NCBI GenBank assembly: GCA_020724465.1
Contig: DYGX01000003.1
Span: 1-64,000 of the forward strand
Reading direction: 5' to 3'
DNA: 64,000 bases
Source: Thermoflexus sp.
GTDB lineage: Bacteria; Chloroflexota; Anaerolineae; Aggregatilineales; Aggregatilineaceae
Part shown: one piece after another, positions 58,151 through 64,000 of the stretch
How the letters are laid out: each line of letters opens with the position of its first letter
Numbering within the stretch: position 1 is the stretch's first letter
Translations under genes and position numbers: made by a program
Notes under the pieces: model-generated
What the model saw: the letters and a program-made list of their open reading frames with translations, nothing else
Told to the model about the DNA's origin: nothing
Databases searched by the model: none

Positions 58151-58996
58151 TCAGAATCCGTTGATGAGCACGTCCTGCACCTGCTCGCGGAACAGGAGCA
58201 TCACCAGCGTGCCGATCACGATGTAGGGGCCGTAGGGCAGCGGGGTGAACCAGCGATGGCGCCGGCGCAGCACTTGCAACGCAATCACGTACAGCAGCGC
58301 CCCCAGCGCGCCCGCGAACACCGTGATCAGCGAGGCGAAGATCAGCGCGCGCCAGCCCAACATGATCCCGCTGAGGGTGCCGAGCATGACGTCGCCAAAC
58401 CCAAACGCGATCGCGCCCGGCCGCGTGGCTGCCGCGAAGAGCACCCCGCCCAGAAACATCAGGAAATAGAGGGCAAACCCTGCCAGGCCGCCCAGCGCAT
58501 AGTAGCCCACCGAGCGCTCCGGATCCGGCGGGAGCACCGCGGCCACGATCAGCGCGAAGACGCACGACGGGACGATCACGGCAAACAGGATCAGGCGGTG
58601 CTCGATGTCGATGACGGTGATCAGCAGCATGATCGCCACGTAGACCATCCACACCGGCAGGCTGCGCTCGTCGCGAAAACCGAGCACCATCGCCCCATAG
58701 GCCAGCCCCAGCGCGATCTCAACCAGCGGATAGCGCCAGCTTAGGCGACGGCGCGGCGCGGCGTCCCCCTCAGGCACAGGATCGCCCGCCCCGCTCGGAG
58801 ACGTTCCGGGCGGGGTACGCTGCCCGGTGAGAAACGCGGCGATCCCCAGCCAGGCCGACGGCGGGCGTGGAGTGCCGTCCGGGTAGCGCGGCAGGCCGGG
58901 CGTGCGGCGCATCGGCAGATCATCGGCGAGAGCGTTCAGTACGCCGCCCACAACAACACCCAAAACGACGGCAGCAGCAGCGAGTAAAAAGTCCAT
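58151..58996 (-). CDS. Type IV prepilin peptidase-like aspartic protease (A24)
   Basis: 281 aa with about seven helices. The two catalytic Asp are D130 (LITVIDIEHRLIL) and D202 (GFGDVMLG, the GxGD motif). The cytoplasmic segment before the core (about 40-85) lacks the CxxC zinc pairs of classic PilD, so the methylase part is absent. It probably cleaves pilin-like leader peptides; no pilin gene is in the window. AAAGGA precedes the ATG. A small membrane protein gene lies 33 bp upstream in the same direction. Confidence 0.87.
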   Translation of the reverse strand: MDFLLAAAAVVLGVVVGGVLNALADDLPMRRTPGLPRYPDGTPRPPSAWLGIAAFLTGQRTPPGTSPSGAGDPVPEGDAAPRRRLSWRYPLVEIALGLAYGAMVLGFRDERSLPVWMVYVAIMLLITVIDIEHRLILFAVIVPSCVFALIVAAVLPPDPERSVGYYALGGLAGFALYFLMFLGGVLFAAATRPGAIAFGFGDVMLGTLSGIMLGWRALIFASLITVFAGALGALLYVIALQVLRRRHRWFTPLPYGPYIVIGTLVMLLFREQVQDVLINGF

Positions 58997-59029
58997 CCGA
59001 ACGCATCCTTTTGCGCAGAGGCGCGCCCG

Positions 59030-59203
59030 CTAGTGCGGGCGCGGCAGGGCTTCGGGCCGGTCAAGGATATAGGGCGCAGTCGGCGTGGGGGCTCCGGGCG
59101 GCGCGGGCAGCAGGCGCACCGCGCTGACCAGCACCACCAGGCTGATGATCAACACCACCAGAATCAGCAGGGCCACCCGCCCGACCGGAATGCTCTGATC
59201 CAT
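59030..59203 (-). CDS. Small single-pass membrane protein
   Basis: 57 aa, too short for common gene callers. A short polar start (MDQSIPVGRVA) leads into one strong helix of about 20 residues, then a Pro-rich outer tail ending RPEALPRPH. GAGGAG lies 6 nt before the ATG, and a TATAAT box sits just upstream. Same direction as the prepilin peptidase, 33 bp apart. Function unknown. Confidence 0.6.
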   Translation of the reverse strand: MDQSIPVGRVALLILVVLIISLVVLVSAVRLLPAPPGAPTPTAPYILDRPEALPRPH

Positions 59204-59223
59204 CGACCGCTCCTCTGCGGGGC

Positions 59224-59229
59224 ATTATA
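59224..59229 (-). promoter_or_regulatory. Putative -10 for the small membrane protein and prepilin peptidase
   Basis: TATAAT on the minus strand, about 20 bp before the ATG at 59203. No clear -35. Confidence 0.4.
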
Positions 59230-59300
59230 CCAGAACTCACCCGGCGCACACGCCTGTCAGCCAGCACCGCACACCGTCAGGCGCTTGTCAGCCAGATTGA

Positions 59301-59329
59301 TTGCTGGCCCCTGCCCCGGCTCCTATAAT
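59301..59329 (+). promoter_or_regulatory. Promoter of the NfeD-like/flotillin operon
   Basis: TTGCTG (-35, 59301-59306), 17-bp spacer, TATAAT (-10, 59324-59329). Leader about 65 nt. Confidence 0.65.
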
Positions 59330-59400
59330 AGGGTTGACCCTGTTGGCCTGGCGGCGCCATAGCGGCGGCGCGGGGGCCAGCTAGTAAGAAAGGGATCGCC

Positions 59401-60006
59401 ATGTTCGCCCTGACAGCCAGTATCTTCAGCGATCTGTTCGCGAACAGCATCCTCAACGTGCTTTACGCCGCGGCGCTGTTCGTCGGCGTGATCTATGCCG
59501 TCTTTCTGTTGTTTTTCCAGGGAATCGGCAGCGCACTGGGCGACCTGGATGTGGATATCGATCTTGATCTGGATGGCGACGTCGATCTGGACGCGGCGGG
59601 CGAGGCCGCAGGCGTCAGCATGCTGGCGATCGCCAGCTTCATCTCGGCCTTCGGCGCGTTCGGGCTGATCGCGGTGACGCTGCTGGACGCCAGCCCGGCT
59701 GCCAGCCTGGTTGCAGCGCTGTTCGGCGGCGTGGTGATGGGCCTGGCAGCGCAGGCGTTCTTCATCTATATTCTCTCGCCGACTGTCAGCAGCGAGGTGC
59801 ACCAGACCAAACTGATCGGCATGGCCGCCGAGATCATCACCCCTATTCCGGAGAACGGCGTCGGGCAGGTGGCGCTGGTGGTCGAGGGCGCCCGCATGAC
59901 CTATTCCGCCCGCGCGACCAACCAGGGCGAGTCCTATCCGCGCGGGACGCCGGTCCGCATCGAGCGCATCGTCGGCGGCGTCGCCTATGTAACGGCCATC
60001 ACGTAA
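59401..60006 (+). CDS. NfeD-like membrane protein
   Basis: 201 aa. An N-terminal helix (about 16-38), an Asp-rich loop (LDVDIDLDLDGDVDLD), two more helices (about 70-120) and a C-terminal OB-fold-like domain (about 133-200: KLIGMAAEIITPIPENGVGQVALVVEG). NfeD-type proteins pair with flotillins in membrane microdomains, and a flotillin gene follows at once. AAAGGG precedes the ATG. The acidic loop may bind Ca2+ or simply be an outer spacer. Confidence 0.85.
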   Translation: MFALTASIFSDLFANSILNVLYAAALFVGVIYAVFLLFFQGIGSALGDLDVDIDLDLDGDVDLDAAGEAAGVSMLAIASFISAFGAFGLIAVTLLDASPAASLVAALFGGVVMGLAAQAFFIYILSPTVSSEVHQTKLIGMAAEIITPIPENGVGQVALVVEGARMTYSARATNQGESYPRGTPVRIERIVGGVAYVTAIT

Positions 60007-60076
60007 CACGGCTGCGCCGCCGCCTGGGGGTGGCGCAGCCCTTGCCACCTCACCCACCGAGAAAGGAAGCCTTACC

Positions 60077-61462
60077 ATGGATGTGGCGATTGGGACCCTC
60101 GTAATCCTGCTGTTTCTGTTCATCGTCTTCGCGCTGGTGGCGGTATGGGCGTCACGCGTGCGCAAAGTCGGGCCGAACGAAGTTCTGGTCATCTCCGGCC
60201 GCAAGCGCCGCAACCCGCAGACGGGCGAGATCGAGCCATACCGCATCGTCAAGGGAGGGCGCGCCTTCATCTGGCCGATCCTGGAGCGCGTCGACTCGCT
60301 CTCGCTGGAGATCATGACCATCGAGGTCACCACCGACGATGTCTACACCAAACAGGGCGTGCCGGTGACGCTCGAAGGCGTGGCGCAGATCAAGATCGCC
60401 AGCGACGACGTCTCCATCCGCACCGCCGCCGAGCGGTTTCTGTCCAAGTCGATTGACGAGATCCGCACCGTCGCGCACGAGACGCTGGCCGGGCATCTGC
60501 GCGCCATCATCGGCACGCTGACGGTCGAGGAGATCTACCGCGAGCGGGATAAGTTCGCCCAGAGTGTGCAGGATGTCTCGGCCAGCGACCTGGCAAACAT
60601 GGGGCTGGGCATCGACAGCTTCGTGATCAAGGATGTGCGCGACAAGGAAGGTTACCTCGAAGCATTGGGCCGCCCGCGCATCGCCGAAGTCAAGCGTGAC
60701 GCCGCCATTGCCGAGAACCTCGCCCGCACCCGCGAGGCTGAAGCCCGGCGCGACTACGAATTGCAGCAAGCCGCGTACGACGCCGAGGTCAACCGCCGGC
60801 GCGCCGAAGCCGACCTGGCTGGCACGCTGCAGGCCAACATCACCAACCAGCAGGTGCGCGCCGAAGAGATCCAGATCGAGGTGGTCGAGCGCCAGAAGCA
60901 GATCCAGGTGCAGGAACAGGAAGCCCTGCGCCGCGAGCGCGAGCTGGAAGCCACCGTCCGCAAGCCGGCTGAGGCCGAGCAGTATCGCATCCGCACGCTG
61001 GCCGAAGCCGAGCGCTTCTCGATCGAGGCACACGCCGCCGGCGAAGCCGAAGCCATCCGCATCCGCGGCGAAGCCGAGGCCGATGCCATCCGCGCCAAGG
61101 GCCTGGCCGAAGCCGAAGCCATGAAGCAGAAGGCCGCCGCCTGGCAGAACTACAACCAGGCCGCGCTCATCCAGCAGTTGATCGAAGCGCTGCCGGCCGT
61201 GGCCGAGGCCGTCGCCAGCCCGCTCGCCAAGACGGAGCGCATCGTGGTCATCAGCAACGGGGACGGCGCCGGGGCGGGCGCGTCGAAGATCAGCGGCGAC
61301 ATCGCGTCGATCATCGCCCAGGTTCCGGCCACGGTCGAGGCGCTCACCGGCCTGAACCTGACCGAAGCGATCAGCCAGCTTCCGGGGATGATGAATGGCC
61401 CGCGCAATAGCGGCGACGCCCGTCCGCAGGCCGCTTCGACAGGGGGTGCCCAAACCGGGTGA
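60077..61462 (+). CDS. Flotillin family protein
   Basis: 461 aa SPFH-domain protein of membrane microdomains. One N-terminal hairpin helix (about 5-25) anchors it. The SPFH domain follows (about 30-200: VGPNEVLVISGRK, FIWPILERVDSLSLEIMTIEV, GVPVTLEGVAQIKI). A long Ala/Glu coiled coil (about 215-370) contains repeated AEAE/GEAEA units. The C-terminus is loosely structured. AAAGGA precedes the ATG. The M23 gene overlaps the stop by GTGA, so the operon continues. Confidence 0.93.
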   Translation: MDVAIGTLVILLFLFIVFALVAVWASRVRKVGPNEVLVISGRKRRNPQTGEIEPYRIVKGGRAFIWPILERVDSLSLEIMTIEVTTDDVYTKQGVPVTLEGVAQIKIASDDVSIRTAAERFLSKSIDEIRTVAHETLAGHLRAIIGTLTVEEIYRERDKFAQSVQDVSASDLANMGLGIDSFVIKDVRDKEGYLEALGRPRIAEVKRDAAIAENLARTREAEARRDYELQQAAYDAEVNRRRAEADLAGTLQANITNQQVRAEEIQIEVVERQKQIQVQEQEALRRERELEATVRKPAEAEQYRIRTLAEAERFSIEAHAAGEAEAIRIRGEAEADAIRAKGLAEAEAMKQKAAAWQNYNQAALIQQLIEALPAVAEAVASPLAKTERIVVISNGDGAGAGASKISGDIASIIAQVPATVEALTGLNLTEAISQLPGMMNGPRNSGDARPQAASTGGAQTG

Positions 61463-62685
61463 GTAAGCACGTTCGCCGCCCACGTCGCCAGATCGATCCG
61501 GTGGCGTGGGCCAAAGCCACCGTAAACGCAGGGGCCAGACGCGCTGTGCCCCTGCTTCATTCCCATCCGTACACTGGCATCCTGCTGATTGTGGCCGCGT
61601 GCGTCTTCTGCGCGTCGAGCGCAATCGGACTGCGCACAGCCTGGCAGATGCGCTCCGAGGCACTGCCGGTTCCGGTAGCAGACGCGACGGGACTGCCTGC
61701 GATGTCCGCCACGCCGCGAGCGACGCCCACGCCTGCCGCCACGCCGACCCCCAGCCCAGTCCCGACGCCCATCCCGACCGTGACCGGCGTCGTGTTCGAT
61801 TCGACGGGCAACTATGCCTTCCCGATCGCGGGCGACCCGGCCACCTACCGCTGGACGCATTACCATTGGGATGGCACGAACGCAGCCGACCTCGAAGCGC
61901 GCTTCGGGCTGACGCGCGCCGAGTTCGAAGCGGCCACCAGCGCCCCTCTCGTCGCCATCACATCCGGCATCGCCCGGCAATACAGCGGCAACGTGGGCGG
62001 CCTGGGCTACATGCTGCAGGGCGACGACGGCCTGGACTACTATTACGGCCATATGTCCGAGCTGTGGGTGCCAGATGGCACGCGCGTTGAAGCCGGACAG
62101 CCGCTCGGCCGGATAGGCAACACCGGCGGCACAGCGCAGTTCATCGAGCCGCATCTCCATCTGGCGATCGGCCCGCGCGACACGCTCTGGGACCAGCCTG
62201 CTTCGATCAACACCGCCGAGCATCTGCAGACCTTGTTTGGCCTGGCCTGGCAGGACCGCCCGCGCGTCAGCGTCCCGTTCGCGCAGCCCAGTGGGGCGCC
62301 CGTCAACCACCCCGCAGCGCGCATCGTCACCTCGTTCGAGCGGGCGCAGGCCGGGGCGCTGATCGAGCCGGCGGTCGAGATCGGGATCCCCGGCTCCCCG
62401 GACGAAATGCTCGACGTAGTGGCGACGCTCGACGGAGTCGTCAACCTCAGCCGCTGGACCAGCATCTACGGCACGCGCATCCAGATCACCAACGAGGCGG
62501 CGGACAGCACCGTCGTGATCTCCGGCGTGCAGGAATGGCTGGTCGAGGACGGAGACGTGGTGACGCGCGGGCAGGTCGTCGGGCGCTGGAACCCCGCGCA
62601 GCAACCCGCCCTGCACTACATGATCTATCAGGAAGGCGTTATCATTGACCCGACGCCGGGACTGGGGCTGCCCCTCGCGGACTGA
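61459..62685 (+). CDS. Membrane-anchored M23 (LytM-type) peptidase-like protein
   Basis: 408 aa. One helix (about 40-58) and a Thr-Pro linker (about 88-108) precede an M23 domain (about 115-245). The candidate zinc ligands and catalytic residues are H134/H136 and D144 in THYHWDGTNAADL, H198 in YYYGHMSEL, and H232 and H234 in EPHLHLAIG. A second, shorter half (about 255-400: LDVVATLDGVVNL, ALHYMIYQEGVIIDP) looks like a degenerate copy. It may cut cell-wall peptides or bind them. GTG start overlaps the flotillin stop. Confidence 0.8.
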   Translation: MSKHVRRPRRQIDPVAWAKATVNAGARRAVPLLHSHPYTGILLIVAACVFCASSAIGLRTAWQMRSEALPVPVADATGLPAMSATPRATPTPAATPTPSPVPTPIPTVTGVVFDSTGNYAFPIAGDPATYRWTHYHWDGTNAADLEARFGLTRAEFEAATSAPLVAITSGIARQYSGNVGGLGYMLQGDDGLDYYYGHMSELWVPDGTRVEAGQPLGRIGNTGGTAQFIEPHLHLAIGPRDTLWDQPASINTAEHLQTLFGLAWQDRPRVSVPFAQPSGAPVNHPAARIVTSFERAQAGALIEPAVEIGIPGSPDEMLDVVATLDGVVNLSRWTSIYGTRIQITNEAADSTVVISGVQEWLVEDGDVVTRGQVVGRWNPAQQPALHYMIYQEGVIIDPTPGLGLPLAD

Positions 62686-62734
62686 CCGGCCCGGCGCGAC
62701 AGATTCCGGCCCTACCCCAGGAGACAGCGCGCCC

Positions 62735-64000
62735 ATGACCACTGCCCGCCGGGTCGCGCTGCTGGCGCTGTGCGCGCTGGCCGCTCTCATCCCGCTGAGC
62801 GGCCTCGCCGCAGGACGCGCGCAGCCCCCGGCAGCGATCACGATCGGCACCACCGACCTGCCCCGCTCGCTTGATCCGGGCGATACCCTCGATCTGGCGG
62901 CGTGGGAAGTTCTGAGCCACCTCTACACCGGCCTCACGCGCCAGGTCCCCGGCTCAACCGAATACGAACTGGCGCTGGCCAGCGACGTGACGATCAGCGA
63001 CGACGGCCTGACGTACACCTTCACGCTACGCCGGGACGCCGCCTTCGCCGACGGCACGCCGATCACCGCTGAGGATTTCGTAGCCTCGATTGAGCGGGTG
63101 CTGGCGCTGCGCCGCCCGGCAGCCGATGCCGTCGAGCCGTATGTCGCGCAGGTCGCCGCGGATGACGCCGGGCGGCTGACCTTCACGCTCAAGCGCCCGG
63201 TGCCGTACTTCCTTGCCCTGCTCGCGCTTCCGCCCTACTACGCCGTCCATCCCACACTGGCAGGCAGCGACCGGCCCGATCCATTCGCCCGGCTTGGACT
63301 GATCGGCAGCGGACCCTACCGGTTGGAGCGTTACGAAGTTGGCCGCGCGATCGTCTTGACGGAAAACGACGCCTTTCGCTTTGGCCCGCCGCCGGTCACG
63401 CCGCGCATCGAGCTGCGCCAGTTCGCTTTCGCCCGCGACCTGCGCGAGGCGCTGCGCCGCCGCGAGGTCGATCTGGCGTGGCGCGCGCTCGCCCCCGCCG
63501 ATCTCGACCGCCTCGCAGCGGTCGCTGGCATCGAGCAATACACGGCGCCCGGCACGCGCGCGTACTATCTGGTCATGAACCAGCGGCGCGAACCGACCGA
63601 CGATCCGCTGGTGCGTGAAGCGATCATCCGGCTGCTGGAGCGCGAGGAAGCCGCCGCGCAGGTCTTCGGCGGGCAGCTTGCGCCCCTCACCAGCCTGGTG
63701 CCGGATTTGTTCCCTGAAGCTTACGCTCCCCTCTGGCCGGACGAACCGGATGTGCCCGCCGCCGAAGCGGTGCTGCGCGCAGCAGGCTACAGCCACCGGG
63801 GGACGTCCCGGCTATCCTTCTCGCTGACGACCTCGCGCTATCTCTACGGGGATCGCCTCGTCGCCGGACTCCGGCAGCTGATCCGGGCCAGCTTCCGGGG
63901 CACGAATTTCGTGCTTGGTAGTGTGAGAGGGGAAGTCGTCGGCGGGGATTTCATGCGCGATGTGCGTTCCGGCACGTTAAGCGCGGCAGTCATCGGCTGG
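62735..64000 (+). CDS. ABC transporter substrate-binding protein, family 5 (cut by window end)
   Basis: At least 422 codons, no stop before the window end. A signal peptide (about 1-28) ends in GLAAGRAQ. The SBP_bac_5 pattern then follows: IGTTDLPRSLDPGD, VLSHLYTGLTRQVP, FADGTPITAEDFVAS, GSGPYRLERYEVG. It binds peptides or other solutes outside the membrane. AGGAGA precedes the ATG. It follows the M23 gene by 50 bp and could extend the flotillin operon. Permeases may lie beyond the window. Confidence 0.88.
   Translation, partial: MTTARRVALLALCALAALIPLSGLAAGRAQPPAAITIGTTDLPRSLDPGDTLDLAAWEVLSHLYTGLTRQVPGSTEYELALASDVTISDDGLTYTFTLRRDAAFADGTPITAEDFVASIERVLALRRPAADAVEPYVAQVAADDAGRLTFTLKRPVPYFLALLALPPYYAVHPTLAGSDRPDPFARLGLIGSGPYRLERYEVGRAIVLTENDAFRFGPPPVTPRIELRQFAFARDLREALRRREVDLAWRALAPADLDRLAAVAGIEQYTAPGTRAYYLVMNQRREPTDDPLVREAIIRLLEREEAAAQVFGGQLAPLTSLVPDLFPEAYAPLWPDEPDVPAAEAVLRAAGYSHRGTSRLSFSLTTSRYLYGDRLVAGLRQLIRASFRGTNFVLGSVRGEVVGGDFMRDVRSGTLSAAVIGW

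Noticed and set aside
59061-59267. 68-codon minus frame over the small membrane protein gene
   Set aside because: It is an Arg/Gly/Ala-rich alternative frame; the 57-aa frame has the hydrophobic helix and the GAGGAG site.
60152-62853. Frames of 503 and 567 codons opposite the flotillin and M23 genes
   Set aside because: Antisense shadows of well-recognised genes.

Overview
The window is a gene-dense, high-GC bacterial chromosome segment made almost entirely of housekeeping and cell-envelope genes. I see no rRNA, tRNA, CRISPR array, transposase or phage gene. The gene mix suggests a member of the Chloroflexota, probably an Anaerolineae-like lineage. It includes an RpoC with a long N-terminal insertion, FHA-domain regulators, a mevalonate kinase, a DPPR-synthase-like UbiA protein, ADP-forming acetyl-CoA synthetase beside a DRTGG protein, and many secreted proteins with Thr-Pro linkers. 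That assignment is inferred from gene content, not from a phylogeny.

Layout. 1-9.7 kb (minus): rpoC without rpoB, a membrane-anchored CHAT protease-like protein, and ftsY-prfB, with a programmed +1 frameshift in prfB. 9.9-13.7 kb (plus): lepA, a GNAT acetyltransferase and an MFS transporter, then a small inverted-repeat element. 13.9-15.7 kb (minus): cinA coupled to a phosphoribosyltransferase-like gene. 16.1-18.3 kb (plus): yraN-like gene, miaA and an anchored exported protein. 18.3-21.7 kb (minus): two permeases and a binding protein of a peptide-type ABC importer, without ATPases. 21.9-25.7 kb (plus): a coupled trio of PrsW-like membrane protein, anchored protein and secreted trypsin-like protein whose nucleophile Ser is Thr. 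25.9-33.1 kb: FHA-winged-helix regulator, VIT1-type transporter, an amidohydrolase fused to a CYTH-like domain, a membrane protein with a nuclease/phosphatase-like domain, and an Eis-like acetyltransferase. 33.1-37 kb (minus): rnc, an SDR reductase, a zinc-ribbon FHA protein, a lipoprotein and tlyA. 37.1-39.6 kb (plus): UbiA family protein, mevalonate kinase and a small membrane protein. 40.3-47.5 kb (plus): ADP-forming acyl-CoA synthetase, DRTGG/BioD-like protein, eno, pyk and an AEC transporter. 47.5-54.9 kb (minus): rseP, HEAT, TPR, acylphosphatase, FecR-like, double-zinc-ribbon and exported WD40 proteins. 55.5-57.8 kb (plus): cysteine desulfurase and mnmA. 57.8-59.2 kb (minus): small proteins and a prepilin peptidase. 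59.4-64 kb (plus): NfeD-like, flotillin, M23 peptidase-like and a solute-binding protein cut by the window end.

Functional themes. Translation and RNA maturation dominate the core genes (prfB, lepA, miaA, mnmA with its sulfur donor, rnc, tlyA), with transcription (rpoC) and SRP-dependent targeting (ftsY). A carbon and energy block combines enolase and pyruvate kinase with a synthetase that can make ATP from acetyl-CoA. The rest is mainly envelope biology: intramembrane and extracytoplasmic proteases or pseudoproteases, a flotillin domain and phospho-threonine-reading regulators. Promoters of the form TTGNNN-17-TATAMT can be read upstream of many operons, and they helped choose start codons.

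The best candidates for something undescribed are the PrsW-like/anchored/Thr-trypsin operon, the MtaD-CYTH fusion, the transmembrane CHAT-CARDB protein, and the highly acidic RpoC tail, which is echoed in a HEAT-repeat protein. All functions are read from sequence alone; no search was run.
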